NCBI GenBank assembly: GCA_946902875.1
Contig: OX336345.1
Location: 15,841,395 to 15,905,394, forward strand
Direction of reading: 5' to 3'
Origin: Nematopogon swammerdamellus
Lineage: Eukaryota; Arthropoda; Insecta; Lepidoptera; Adelidae
Length of the DNA stretch: 64,000 nucleotides
Under the pieces are notes generated by a model. That model did no database searches and was not told where the DNA came from. It saw nothing but the letters and a program-made list of their open reading frames with translations. Below, one piece after another: positions 52,812-63,953 of this stretch (the stretch's first letter is position 1; each line of letters starts with the position of its first letter). Position numbers and translations under genes: made by a program.

Positions 52812-53060
52812 GCAGTTAAGATTCTGCAGATCTCTTCTCCACAGAGCCGGTAAACTCTGGAACGCTCTCCCTGCCCATATATTTCCCCCCATGTACATTC
52901 ACGGGTACTTCAAGACGGGCGTGAATGGGCACCTGTCAGGTCGGCACGGCATTCGCAACCCCCGCATACGGCTGTCTATGGGCGACGAATGTCTATGGGC
53001 GTCGTTAGACACATTATGGGTGGCTCGGCGCCATATGTCGCGCTTAAAATAATAAAAAAA
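52812..53060 (+). mobile_element. LINE-a 3' end
   Basis: TTCTGCAGATCTCTTCTCCAC, AGAGCCGGTAAACTCTGG, GAACGCTCTCCCTGCCC, GGGCGTGAATGGGCACCTG, a short internal duplication of CTATGGGCG(A/T)CG, and the tail TGTCGCGCTTAAAATAATAAAAAAA. Parallel to 24015-24245. Confidence 0.85.
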
Positions 53061-53929
53061 TTATAATAGTGTTTTCTCTTTTTATGAAATAAACAATTTT
53101 AAACAAACACAAACAATTTAATGAAAACGATGAAATCATTTTATTGTGAGTACCTAATAAACCTTCCCGCAAGACATACAAATAGTTCTTGATTTTGTAA
53201 GTCTAACAAGGAACATATTGTAACCTTAAGTTTATTCAAATTAGTATACATTTGCCAAGCGAAAGCATCTTGAGATCATTTCTCAACACGAAAGTTGGGA
53301 GCACGTAAGTAGAATGTATTGCGTAGGATGTGTTAAGGTGACTTATGTTGCTTTAATGGTTTATAACTGTTACTGTTAAGAGTATCCCATCCCTAATCCT
53401 ACAACGTAATAAACAATACATCTCCTTTAAATATAAATAAATCATAAGTACGGCCGTCTGTATATATTCGCTGCATGATGTATGTTCGCTTATAACTCTA
53501 GAAAGGCTTAACAAATTTGCATGCGTTTTTCACCTATGCAATGCAATCTGACTTTAATAACCCTGCTAGAACTAATACTTAATGTTTCAGTGTGTAGTAT
53601 AATAGCTTTCTCAACCACTCTATAGTGCCTTAACACGTTATGGGCTTAGTTTGGTTGGAATAAATAGCCATAGAATTCAAAGTAATGCAACTGATATTAT
53701 CATACATTGCATACAATTTTACTTCGCTCAACAATTTCACTACTCTCGTGTCGTGATATGCGTGCTATAAGGTATGTGCAACAACAAATGTTATAGAAAT
53801 ACAAATGAATAATTCTATAAAATCGTCATTCATCACTTTCACCACCACACCATCTATTACTCTCATGTACCTATTAAATTCTTAAAATACAGAACTATAT
53901 ATTATGTCACTAAAATAAAATGCCAGCGA
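53061..53929. other. No supported gene
   Basis: AT-rich. 53455-53530 (GTATGTTCGCTTATAACTC) is reminiscent of Helitron-like repeats but has no clear end. Confidence 0.4.
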
Positions 53930-54186
53930 TGCAAAGTGTGGAGTGAAGTAAAGCGAAGTGCACCAAAGTGTGAAGCGATAGAAAATGCCAGTGTAGCTAA
54001 GTGTGAAGCGATAGAAAATGTCAGTGTAGCTAAGTGTGAAGCGATAGAAAATGTCAGTGTAGTTAAGTGTGAAGCGATAGAAAATGTCAGTGTAGCTAAG
54101 TGTGAGCGTGAAGTGAAGCGAAGTGTGAATTGAAACAAAGTGTGAAGTAAATCGAAGTGTACAGTAAAGTGGGGTGAAGTGTGAGG
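53930..54186 (+). repeat. Minisatellite 1: 33-bp units in AAGTGTGAAG-rich DNA
   Basis: Four units AAGTGTGAAGCGATAGAAAA TGTCAGTGTAGCT at about 53970-54105 are nearly identical and keep frame (VAKCEAIENVS). They are flanked by degenerate AAGTG(T)GAAGCGAAGTG on both sides. Frames are open on three phases (plus 53936-54133, minus 53882-54190 and 53902-54138), the usual effect of a 3n-bp repeat with no stop. Not a gene. Confidence 0.9.
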
Positions 54187-54450
54187 CCATCTTCCTCAGA
54201 CCGACTTTCTTCTGCGGTTGTCACGAAAAGGACTAAAAAAGCCATCGGCGCGGTGGCCGTCTTCCTCAGACCGACTTTCTTCTGTGGTTATCACGAAAAG
54301 GACTAAAAAAAGCCATAGGCACGGTGGCCGTCTTCCTCAGACCGACTTTCTTCTGTGGTTATCACGAAAAGGACTAAAAAAAGCCATCGGCGCGGTGGCC
54401 GTCTTCCTCAGGCCGACTTTCTTCTGTGGTTGTCACGAAAAGGACTAAAA
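54187..54450 (+). repeat. Minisatellite 2: 70/71-bp units, about 3.75 copies
   Basis: CCGTCTTCCTCAGACCGACT, TTCTTCTGTGGTTATCACG, AAAAGGACTAAAAAAAGCC, ATCGGCGCGGTGG repeats. The first unit has one A fewer in its A-run (70 versus 71 bp). Sequence is unrelated to the adjacent array. Confidence 0.93.
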
Positions 54451-55065
54451 CTTTTTAATTTTGAATTCGACGCGCTGATGGCCCTTTTATCATTTTGAAT
54501 TTGTTTGAGAGTAGCATACTACAGATATGGGTGGGGGCAAGTCAGCTCCGCCCGCGGTCTCCGCTTATTGACTCTCTCGAGTTCAGGCCGCGAGAATAAA
54601 TTAGATTCTATTTGCATACGCCAACGTGCAGGAAGGTACTCGTTTAAATAACATCGAAATGGGTCACAAAATGGATTATGCTCAAGTTGGAAGTAATTAA
54701 TGATAGTTTTGACTAGATTACTTAGAATATTTAGCATAGTATGAATTAATTAACTGCTGGAACCATTGAAGAAAACTTACACGATAAGTATCATCACTTT
54801 GATTTATGATGTCTAATGTACATTATTTTCCTTACGTAACTAAGTACCGTTTCAGTTATTTCCTTCTGTTGTCTCTAATATGTAGTTGTAGTTGCATGGT
54901 ATAAAGCGAATGTTTTCGTTTATGTGGTAATTGCATACTCTAATCGCGGTAAAAGTCTAGTATGATATTTTTACAAGTAAAATGAAGAAGTTCACCATAG
55001 AAGACTCGTAGAACACTGCCACACTCGTTATTTACTGCACGCTACAATAGCCCCAATTCTTTTTT
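54451..55065. other. No recognised feature
   Basis: No gene or repeat identified. Confidence 0.4.
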
Positions 55066-55488
55066 TTTAAGGTTCCGTATCCGGTACGGGTCCCTATTAC
55101 TAAGCCTACGCCATCTGTCTGTCTGTCTGTCCGTCCGTCCGTCCGTCTGTCTGTCTGTCCGTCCGTCCGAGGGCTGTATCTCTTGAACCGTAATAGTTAG
55201 CCCGTTGAAATTTTCACAGAATAATAATATGTGTTATTTTATTATGGCCGATACAACAACAAACAAATTAGAAAAAGTAAAAAATTCACACAGGTTCCCA
55301 TAGAAGAAACCAAAAAGTGTATGTGCGCGCGCCATCTACCAAATAGATTATGAAGCATTTTAACTAATCATGACATTTAACTAATATGAAGCATTTCATA
55401 ACACGCGATCTAGATGGCGTGAGTGGTGCTAGCTATGACATGGCGATACGGAACCCTCGATGCGCGAGTTAGACTCGCACTTGGCCGG
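55066..55488 (+). repeat. Family A repeat, near-complete
   Basis: GGTTCCGTATCCGGTACGGG, (GTCT/GTCC)n at 55112-55168, GAGGGCTGTATCTCTTGAAC, TTATGGCCGATACAACAAC, GCGCGCGCCATCTACC, ATGGCGATACGGAACCCTCG, then GACTCGCACTTGGCCGG. Confidence 0.9.
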
Positions 55489-55750
55489 TTTTTATGTAAT
55501 CGGATATGGGTGGCTGAATCAGAGGGGCCAGAGCACATGCTTCGACCAGCCAATATCACCTCCGAGAAGGTAGGTGCCATACCGTAGACTTGCCTTTTTA
55601 GATTGCCGGCTATATTGGACTAGAAAAGAACCTATTCCGCCATCTTAAATCCAGTACGGTGGTAACCACCCCAGTCGATTACAATTTGAGCCTACCACCT
55701 AGTAAGGGCCAAGGAAAGGGACCTTCAGTTTAACACTGAATTCGACTGAA
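55488..55750 (+). repeat. Family E directly after A, then a family C scrap (-)
   Basis: TTTTTATGTAATCGGATATGG, CACATGCTTCGACCAGCC, TCACCTCCGAGAAGGTAGG, GATTGCCGGCTATATTGG. From 55690, CTACCACCTAGTAAGG...AGGGACCTTCAGTTTA is inverted family C sequence. Confidence 0.85.
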
Positions 55751-55884
55751 ATTGGACATTATTTTAACGACCTCTGAGGTCTTTCTTTCATGTACTTCTC
55801 CGAGGGTGCGCTGCCACCCTGAATCGCGTTCTCCGCTTATATATATATACCTATATTTTATATATTTGTATACATATTTTTGTC

Positions 55885-56290
55885 ATTTTTAGGTTTCCGT
55901 ATTCCGTACGGAAGCCTATTACTAAGCCTACGCTGTCTGTCCGTCAGTCCGAGGGCTGTATATCTTGAACCGTAATAGGTAGCCGGTTGAAACTTTCACA
56001 GAATATGTGTTACTATGGCGGATATAACAACAAATAAGAAAAATAAGAAAATGTAAAAAATTAAGGGGGGCTCCCATACAACAAACGTCTAAAAAATCGA
56101 TTAGTCACACTATTGAATAATAGATGGCGCCACAGGGTTTTATACATTGCATTGTGAGGTGCTGTCATTTTCCCACCGTAAATTGCGATCGACCTCATTG
56201 AGGTTTCTCTCCGATTGAGCGGTTATTGATAGCGGATAGATACGGAAACCTCCGTGTGCGAGTAAAACTCGCACTTAACAGATTTTTATA
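55885..56290 (+). repeat. Family A' repeat (diverged subfamily)
   Basis: TTTCCGTATTCCGTACGG, ACTAAGCCTACGCTGTCTG, AACCGTAATAGGTAGCCGG, ATGGCGGATATAACAAC, AATAGATGGCGCCACAGG and the end GTGCGAGTAAAACTCGCACTT. It keeps the A layout, but the GTCT core is very short and the middle is different. Confidence 0.8.
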
Positions 56291-56582
56291 CATATTTTTG
56301 GCAGCATATATTTTTGGTGTAAATTTTCCCTACATAATATTTTGGATGCAGAGTGCGGATTCCAGTAGTTGTATTGTCTACGTTTGTATGTGCTAGTGTT
56401 GAATAAATGTATTTTCTCTCTTTCTTTCATATGTTCAAATCGCCATTATGGTAACCTAGGCTTTCCCCTGAGACATAGTCAGCTTTTCAGGCCGGACGGG
56501 GCGCAGCCTCTGGAGGAGTGATATTGATTGACTGTCCTGAGACTTCGGTCTCGAACTCGTGCAGCCATTCAGTCTGGCTACT

Positions 56583-56735
56583 ATAGAAAAAATCGGTCAA
56601 GTGCAATTTTTACTCGCGCACGGAGGGTTCCGTAGATCCGCTATACCATACCTGTCAAAACATTTCCGTCTATCTTCTGTCTTTCTACAATGCAAAATAT
56701 AAAAGCCTGTGGCGCCATCTATTTTAAAAAAACTA
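56583..56735 (-). repeat. Family A' 3' part
   Basis: AAATCGGTCAAGTGCAATTT, CGCGCACGGAGGGTTCCG, ATACCTGTCAAAAAC-like and CCTGTGGCGCCATCTATT match 58285-58420 inverted. Confidence 0.75.
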
Positions 56736-57169
56736 TATTTCAACGGTCGGTGGTCCCTACTACGCAGTACCTGGAATTCCGCCCAACTGAATTAAATCAA
56801 TCTTATTGAGCTCTATTTCAAGTTCAGCCATTTTTACGATTGACGAAACTCGATACCGCGTCATATAAAAAAGGTCTCAAGAAGAAATAGCCTCTTTTGT
56901 ATGGCGAAACCTATGTTAATAGCATTCACGTTAAAGTGTGACCTTTTGTATTTTATTCCTCCAATTTTGAAGGAATAAAATACAAAGCCTTAAAATACCT
57001 TTCGGGCTAGCCGAAGGTCTCCTTCCCTCTGATGTTTTAAATCCCTTCGCCCACTCACACTTGGTTTAGCACCTACACGGTATTAAAACTACGTACCTGT
57101 GTTCTGATTCCAACCACCTGTGTGCTGATGTTGGGAGCGAGTCCGAACGACCACGAATAGCGCAAAGGC
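56736..57169. other. Mostly unrecognised; contains a 16-bp palindrome
   Basis: TTTGTATTTTATTCCT at 56945-56960 is the exact reverse complement of 56971-56986. Nothing else was recognised. Confidence 0.6.
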
Positions 57170-57455
57170 GAACCCGACCGAGGTTCGGATTCCTCGTAAA
57201 ACTGTGGGTCCCTTCCCTCCTAATCTTACTTGGTGGTAGGGTTTAACCCGCCCGGGTTGCTACCACCGCACTGAATGAAACGTCGGTCGAAACGGCTATG
57301 TAAATAGTTTGTGTTTTCCGACCAGTTCAGTGTAGCCGGCACTATCAAAGGGGGAAGCACTGACATGGCACCTAGTTCACCCGGTGTTATGGGCTAACAT
57401 CACGGACGTTGTAGGTGATGCAGCCAACCGTGTCAGTTTCCATAAAAAAAAAAAC
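57170..57455 (+). mobile_element. Family C SINE with A-tail, head replaced
   Basis: GAGGTTCGGATTCCTCG (B-box-like), AAACTGTGGGTCCCTTCCC, GTTTAACCCGCCCGGG, GAAACGTCGGTCGAAACGG, CACCTAGTTCACCCGG and GTCAGTTTCCATAAAAAAAA. The tRNA/5S-like head is not recognisable upstream. Confidence 0.85.
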
Positions 57456-57559
57456 CTGAGTCCGGTTCGCTCGCGGTAAGCATTTCGCGATGTGATCATG
57501 CCGTGATTCCAGAAGCGAACATACAGCATAAAAAGTTAAATTACAAATTTAACAAATCC

Positions 57560-58425
57560 CCGAGTCCATGCTGAAGTCTATTACTAAGTCTAAGCCGTCT
57601 GTCTGTTTGTCTGTCCGTCTGTTTGTCTGTCCGTCTGTCCGTCTGTCCGTCTGTCCGTCTGTCCGTCCTAGGGATGTATCTTAAGAACCGTAATAGGTAG
57701 CCGGTTGTTCACAGGATATGTATTGATACGGCGGATATGCCAACAAATAATTAAAAAAGCGCTCAAGTGCGAGTCGAACTCGCGTGGAGAGCGTTACATA
57801 CCATTCCATTTTTCGTGAGAACTTTAAGACTTAGGATGTTCGTTTAGGTTTTCTTGTAAACTGTAACAGAGGCCCTATATTCACTATTTTTTTTTTCAAA
57901 ATTTTAGCCTCATCAGTTTCGGAGATAAGGGGGCAATTTTTTATATTTTCTTTAATATCTTTTTAATTACGCATTTAAAAACTATAAAAAAATATATATT
58001 TGTATTTCTTATAACGAGCCCTTTTCGTTGATTATGTCACATGATGCACTTAACACACATTTTTTCTAACTTTCTAATTTGTCCCCCAACATTTACAAAA
58101 TTTTAATTTAGATTCGGAGAAAATAAGCTGTAACAGACGTACAGACACAAGAGTGATCCTATAAGGGTTCCGATTTTTGCTCCTTTGAGGTACGGAACCC
58201 TAGAAAGCAAAAAATAAAAAAATAAGGGGCCCCATACAATAAACGTGCAACAATCAATTCAATTAGTATACATTCCCGCTACTAAATAATAGATGGCGCC
58301 ACAGGTAGTTTGCATTCCAGAAAGACAAAAGATAATATGGTTTTTGACAGGTATGGTATATATAGCGGATTTACGGAACACTCCGTGCGTCAGTGAAACT
58401 CGCGCTTGATCGATTTTTTTTATTT
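57560..58425 (+). repeat. Family A' repeat interrupted by family B
   Basis: The first half, 57560-57756, has CTATTACTAAGTCTAAGCCG, (GTCT/GTCC)n at 57598-57668, AACCGTAATAGGTAGCCGG and GCGGATATGCCAACAAATAA. The second half, 58206-58425, has AAAATAAGGGGCCCCATAC, AATAGATGGCGCCACAGG and AGTGAAACTCGCGCTTG. The break falls just after the conserved AACAAATAATTAAAAA point. Confidence 0.82.
57757..58205 (-). repeat. Family B repeat nested in A', opposite orientation
   Basis: GCTCAAGTGCGAGTCGAACTC at its left, GCATCATGTGACATAAT-like (inverted), TGAGGTACGGAACCCTAG at its right. It is full length on both ends. Confidence 0.85.
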
Positions 58426-58924
58426 ATGTAGGTATGTGCTTTTTTTGGCAAATAAACATAGTTCAACATTTAATGTTTGTATATTTTTATATGTTTTTAT
58501 TAAGTTAATTTAATTTAATTTGTGTTATTCAGTTATGCAAATAAAGATTTATATTTTGCAGAATTATCCTAAATGAAAAAAAATTATTAAAAAAAATTAC
58601 ATATTTCTTTCTTTCATATAGCGTTCGCACGACGCGAAGTTATATCGCGCTTAGCTTGGAATAGAGCCAATGTTTCCATTTTCTCGAAAAAAAAAATCGT
58701 AGATGGTTGGTGCTAGAACCTGTTAACAATAGTAACCGATGGGTTCTGAGAATCTACTTCATAAAATGTTTTGAAGGCTGGGTTTTGATGAAATAAAACA
58801 TTTTCCAGAGCCGTGTACGTATTGTGTTTTATAAAATCAATTAAGTACGTATCAGTAATCACTCGGGTATTGTGTAGTCTTGAGTATAGAATGTCATTGA
58901 AGGAATTGTGAAAGAAAATCCTAA
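58426..58924. other. AT-rich, nothing recognised
   Basis: No gene or repeat. Confidence 0.45.
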
Positions 58925-59040
58925 TAAATAAAGCGAGCTTCTACGGGCGGCGTACCGTTAATAATATCCTTATAACTCGAGAATAACTTTATCGATTTAC
59001 ATACGGTTTATGCTGCGGAACCTTATGCTGCGGACCCATA
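58925..59040. repeat. Family F repeat, second copy
   Basis: AATAAAGCGAGCTTCTACGGGC, ATATCCTTATAACTCGAG, TTATCGATTTACATACGG are shared with 42775-42880. Confidence 0.65.
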
Positions 59041-59493
59041 ACGGGAACTGCAGCGCTCATTTTCCGATAGCCCCATTACGGTTCCCACAAAACCATTGTA
59101 GGTACATTAAATATGGGTGTAACACGTATTTTCAAAATAACTCATTTGTTTATAATATTATCTATACTACACTTGTATTTGATTGTCACGAAGACGCCAG
59201 TAAATAATATAAGCCAATGGCCCGAAGTGCACCCATTTGAATAAACGAACGGTTTAATTTTTTTTACATGAAAAAAAATTTTTTTAGATTTTTTTAGCGT
59301 TAGATATCCATCACAATAAACAAGTAGGTAAAGCATAAAACAATATTTTTAGCATAAGTTTTCGAGAAATTTAATAAAACATGTCTATGTTCTACCTACA
59401 CAATAGTACCTACATATTAAGTTTTTATTTTTATATGATAGTACTAAGCATGTACTCGCTTTTTATATTTCTTCATTAGTTAAATTCAAACCC
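59041..59493. other. AT-rich, nothing recognised
   Basis: No supported gene. Confidence 0.4.
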
Positions 59494-59580
59494 GAAAATG
59501 AAGAGAAAAAATATGTCCCGACCAGGACCGGGACGTATTTTTTCTCTTCATTTCGGCTTTGCATTTATCTAATGAAAAAT
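59494..59580. repeat. Hairpin overlapping a SINE tail
   Basis: CGAAAATGAAGAGAAAAAAT and ATGTCCCG pair with CGGGACGT and ATTTTTTCTCTTCATTTCG, arms of about 27 bp around ACCAGGAC. The right half continues GGCTTTGCATTTATCTAATG, the SINE tail also seen at 33850-33885, so two opposed SINE ends form this hairpin. Confidence 0.8.
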
Positions 59581-59869
59581 AGTACATATTCTTCGAATTT
59601 CAGGAATTTCTCCTTAGTTTTAGTATTGCTAATATAAGAGTAGCTTTGTTTGCAGTCAGAAAATTTTTATTTCTGTTTAGGTTTCGAGATCGAATCCGCG
59701 GGGCATAAACCATGGTTATTATTAAGGTTATTAAGTGAATTGGTGCATGGGCGGTAGCATGGGTGCGGGGCATGGAATGGCACACTTAATATATATATAA
59801 ATATATTGGGTGTGTTTTTTATGTGTTTCGCATCCATGTTGTTGATAATGTATATAGTTTACTTCATGA
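59581..59869. other. No recognised feature
   Basis: No gene or repeat. Confidence 0.4.
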
Positions 59870-60060
59870 AAAAATTTTAATAAAAGGGGCCAACTGAAAA
59901 ACAGCGCTGTAGGGCACGTTCCGACAGCAAAAATGCTGAGTTGGTTCCTTTTTCTCTTCAGGTTTCTTTCTGTTATTGTTTTTCTTGTTTTCGTTTTATA
60001 TGTACCTATAGGAGAAATAAATATTTTCATTTCATTTCATTATTGTATTGTATTGTTTAT
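59870..60060 (+). mobile_element. Probable LINE 3' tail
   Basis: GGGGCCAACTGAAAAACAGCG, GAGTTGGTTCCTTTTTCTC, AGAAATAAATATTTTCATTT then CATTTCATT. A polyadenylation-like AATAAA plus an ATTTC simple-repeat tail is typical of a moth retroposon 3' end; no coding part is left. Confidence 0.5.
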
Positions 60061-60144
60061 TGATAATTTAAATAGCAGTTATACTGCACTTGAACTTGTC
60101 AAAATTAACCGGCAAGTAACTTCGCAGGTATTTTGTAGGGTATT

Positions 60145-60215
60145 TTTAGGGTCCCGTATCTGTACGGAAGCCTATTACCAAGCCTACGCCGTCTGTCTGT
60201 CTGTCTTTCTGTCTT

Positions 60216-60269
<54 letters not shown>

Positions 60270-60562
60270 CGTCTGTCCGTCTGCCCGTCGGCTGTATTTC
60301 TTGAACCGTAATAGGTATCCCGTTGAATTTTTCACAGAATATGTGTTATTATGGCCGATATAACAACAAATAATTAAAAAACAAAAAGCAAAAAAATTCA
60401 CGGAGGTCCCCATACAAGAAACTAAAAAGTTTATGCGCGCCATCTACCGAAAAGAGTATGAAGCATTTTAACTAATACATAGATCGCGTGAGTGGCGCTG
60501 ACATGACATGGCGATACGGAACCCTCGGTGCACGAGTTCGGCTCGCACTTGGCCGGTTTTTT
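60145..60562 (+). repeat. Family A repeat, near-complete
   Basis: AGGGTCCCGTATCTGTACGG, (GTCT)n at 60195-60270, CTTGAACCGTAATAGGTATC, TTATGGCCGATATAACAAC, GCGCGCCATCTACCG, ATGGCGATACGGAACCCTCG and GGCTCGCACTTGGCCGG. Confidence 0.9.
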
Positions 60563-60904
60563 TTAACATTCATAACATGGTTCTACCGTTTCTTCGTGGT
60601 CGTTCGGCAAGTACACCTGTTAGCGAAACCCTGTCTAATACATTATTCAAGTTTGTATGACAAAAGTGTGTCGGACGACTGACGTCGAGCTATCCGGAGT
60701 AGGTGTGCCATGCTCTAATATACATACAATGTCAAGTGGTCTCCAGCGATATGGATCGATCCGGCAAGGTCAAGGTGAGGGGAAAATTGTGGGGGCGCTT
60801 CGCCGCCCAGCCGGGGCGCAGGGGCGCGGGCGGGGCGGGTGGGGCGCCATCTCGCTGATCGTTTCGGCTATATTTGGAGCCCGGTTGATAAAAATGTGGG
60901 AAGA
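60563..60904. other. Unrecognised, with a GC-rich patch at 60775-60860
   Basis: GGGCGCTTCGCCGCCCAGCC and GGGGCGCGGGCGGGGCGGG form a CpG-dense cluster inside an 83-codon Gly/Arg-rich frame. GGGCGCTTCGCCGCCC can also fold. No domain; not called as coding. Confidence 0.5.
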
Positions 60905-61252
60905 GTGACGCAGGAAATTAAAATCGCTCCTTTAGATGGCAAGTGCTTTAGTTCAGCAGAATATTAGCTGTAAATTCAATTTGTAAGTGAAAACAGTATT
61001 GGCATATTATGTATTCGAGCCGAAATTGCGCGTAGCAGGTTTATCCTCTAATGATTTCGCGAATCTTAATACATATTATTTCGCGGAAATATCTATCTAT
61101 TCTTTTATATTCACTAAATAACCCTAAGATTATGGGAACCATGGACAATTAGAGGAGAATCCTGTTTTGCGCACTTTTGCCTAAATCTCTCATATGTAAG
61201 TAGGTACAGTCAGACTATTAATAAAGTAATATAAATTCAAATACTATTGAAC
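60905..61252. other. No recognised feature
   Basis: AT-rich; no gene. Confidence 0.4.
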
Positions 61253-61522
61253 TGGGTCGGTACTTAAAAATAATAGACCCACTGCATCTCTCTCCATGCG
61301 TGTCGTAAAAGACAACTAAGATATAAGGACAAGATGCCAATCATAAGGGCGACAGGATAGCCACATCTCACCTTGGCACGGTCCTTCCACCGAGTCATGT
61401 AGCAGGGGGTCCTAATACTTTGCTAAATTGGGTAGTCGGTGTTGCGCTGTAAATTATAAGAGTACTTGTAGTACAACACCGACTACTCTGCTTACCCCTA
61501 TTGTCGGGATACAGCGCGTGGT
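61253..61522 (+). repeat. Family D repeat, diverged
   Basis: GGGTCGGTACTTAAAAATAA, CACTGCATCTCTCTCCATG, ATCTCACCTTGGCACGGTCC, CCACCGAGTCATGTAGCAGG, AGTACAACACCGACTACTC and TTGTCGGGATACAGCG. Confidence 0.82.
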
Positions 61523-62439
61523 TATGTTGAATGCGTGTTGATGCGTTTTTAAATTTTGTATTAGTAGGTAGTTAAATTATGTAAAAATATTCAAATTATT
61601 CCGAACTTCCAATAAATCTAACTTGCTGCGATCGTGCATCAAACCTATACGTATAGAATCGTAAGCGCCTTCAAACTTTGCCTATCATTGAAACGCTAAT
61701 CAAGAAGTCCAATGTCGCCTTCTGCTTCACCACTAATCAAGTTATCTATATGAAAGTGCTTGCTACGAAATGGCAACTGCCGCCCGTCTCACTGCTCGAC
61801 AGTGCGGACTGAGCAGGACAGTTGTGATTGAGTTAGGAGCCGCTACCGCAAACACTGTTACCCTTGCTTGTCCGAGTTCGGGACTAGTCTCGGCTAACTG
61901 CGTAAAAGCCAAGGTTACCGCGGCTTCACTGGTTCGCTCGTTCATGATATTCTTTCATGAAGAATACCTAGAAGCACTGAACTGAATAATATTAGTACAC
62001 TCTAATGGCTATAGCTACCTTCCATAAATTACAGATATATATTTTTTGTGTGTGCCGATTTGATTCTCGCCATTTTGGCGCGATTGCAGGTGCGTGCGTC
62101 TCGGAAACTAAATTTGGCATTTACGCTCTCTTGTTTACGCCCCGTGATGTTTAGAGCATACCTGCGTATTTTGAAGTGTTTGTTATGATTATTCATTGGA
62201 TTCTCATACCAATAGTTCTTAATTACTTTTACATATAAGGATATAGTGATTCATACACCTAATAGTTGGTTGGATGAAATCTCTTCAAGGGATAAGTCCG
62301 TCTTTTCACCTCTATTCGTTGTATCATTTTTCTTGTAAAATATTAGAAGAGCAATAAAGAATTTTCTATCTTTCTATCCTTAGTCCTTCCTTCCTTATTC
62401 CTTCCTTACCTATAATAAAATCCAACGTCTGCTTTCTGT
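61523..62439. other. Unrecognised; overlapping frames at 61763-61985
   Basis: Both strands are open over about 60-70 codons at 61763-61985, with Ala/Thr/Val-rich translations of balanced composition. No domain was recognised and no splice context argues for an exon. The rest is AT-rich. Confidence 0.35.
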
Positions 62440-62625
62440 CTGTCTGTCCGCTTATAACTCGAGAACCACTGAACCGATTTTAACAAAACAAAATTCTACG
62501 GATAGCTTGATTCTTTCCATCAACTATAGGCTACTTACTATCACGCTAAATGGCTTATGAGGTTAGCAGTGAATTGAAATATGAGAGCGGGCGGAGCCGC
62601 GGGCACAGCTTGTCTATTATATATA
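62440..62625 (+). mobile_element. Helitron-like non-autonomous element, 3' part
   Basis: GTCTGTCCGCTTATAACTCG, AGAACCACTGAACCGATTTT, GATAGCTTGATTC, ATGAGAGCGGGCGGAGCCGC and GGGCACAGCTTGTC. Same kind of 3' end as at 7724, slightly mutated (AGCTTGT for AGCTAGT). Confidence 0.5.
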
Positions 62626-62814
62626 ATATAATAGATGGCGCGGCGGCGGCGGCACCTACCTAGATGAAATTACAAATATACATATCTTTCTCTGTCATCA
62701 TCATACACATTTATTTATTTATTTATTAAGGAAACTTAACAGCTATACACAAGAGACATATCAATCAACAATTTACAAATTTATTTGACTAATACGTTGA
62801 TTGATGTACCTCTA

Positions 62815-62940
62815 AAAAGGCATCAGTCACGCCGGCACGGCATTCGCAGCCCCCGTTCTAAACCGAATGCTTTTGGGCGTCGACGTCGGTTCAACAATCC
62901 ATGCTGACGGCGCCAAGTGTCTCGCGTATCAATAAAAAAA
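62815..62940 (+). mobile_element. LINE-a 3' end, diverged
   Basis: GCCGGCACGGCATTCGCAGC, CCGAATGC...GGGCGTCG, GACGGCGCCAAGTGTCTCGC and ATCAATAAAAAAAA; parallel to the last 120 bp of 52812-53060. Confidence 0.7.
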
Positions 62941-63754
62941 AATAACCTCTGCACTTTGACGTGTGACAAGGAGTTCACACGGCCAGTATTTTGCCGTCGT
63001 ATTACTGACAGTGCTGACGGTTGACGACTGTGCTATGTAATCAGTACCTGCACAGTGATCTAACATATTAGCTCACTGTACCTTAGTCAATACGTGATTT
63101 GAATCAACATTAAATCAACATTGAAGACTGAAAATATTACGGTTGGCTCAAGGCTGTAAATGTCATCATTACGTAAATGCTCGATTCAACCGATCAAATT
63201 TACATCAATATATAATATTGACAGTTATACAGAAAATATTTACCGTGTACACTGTACACTGCTAATAATCCTGGGTTAACGTTAGAGTAGGTAATCAACA
63301 AGTGTGCAACTCGACCGGTTTTTTTTTTCTATTTTGAAAAAGGACATATAGGATATATTTCATTAAATATTAAATATTTTCACAACAAAATATTCACAAA
63401 TAAATGTATCGTACCTATAATAACATTAATTTCGTGAAACCTTTTCTATAGAAACTGAATTAGAAATAAAAACAAAAATTCCAAAACTAATCAAAGCGGT
63501 CTATAGTGTGTCATATCAAGGAATTCTACCGGAAAACTCGCAAAGCGTTCCTATATTATTTAGGTCACCACCTTGTCCCAGATGACGCTTAATTCGATTT
63601 AACTTTGTTTAGGATCGGAGCCGCTTGAAAAGGTTTCATCGTGACTGATTCTGGTTATTTTCAGGTGACAACGAAATTAAGGACATGATAACTCTGTCGG
63701 TTGTATAATTTTTAAATACATTTCAAATATTTCATTACCTACATACCAATTACC
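62941..63754. other. No recognised feature
   Basis: AT-rich; no gene or repeat identified. Confidence 0.4.
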
Positions 63755-63953
63755 AACCCGCCCGGGTTGATACCGCCGCACTGAATGAAACGTCGGTCGA
63801 AACGGCTATGTAAATAGTTTGTGTTTGCCGTTCAGTGTAGCCGGCATGATCGAAGGGAAGCACTAACATGGCACCTAGTTCACCCGGTGTTATGGGCTGA
63901 CTTCACGGATGTTGTAGGTGATATAGCCAGCCGTGTCAGTTTCCATAAAAAAA
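63755..63953 (+). mobile_element. Family C SINE, 5'-truncated, with A-tail
   Basis: AACCCGCCCGGGTTGATACC, GAAACGTCGGTCGAAACGG, AACATGGCACCTAGTTCACC, and GTGTCAGTTTCCATAAAAAA. Confidence 0.88.

Noticed and set aside
53936..54133. Repeat protein with VAKCEAIENVS units
   Set aside because: A 33-bp array without stops leaves several frames open at once; there is no non-repeat coding context.
53930..54186. Possible CRISPR-like array
   Set aside because: Units are contiguous without unique spacers, so it is a minisatellite in a eukaryotic genome.
61763..61985. Overlapping frames on both strands
   Set aside because: No domain and no splice signals; balanced composition alone is not enough to call an exon.
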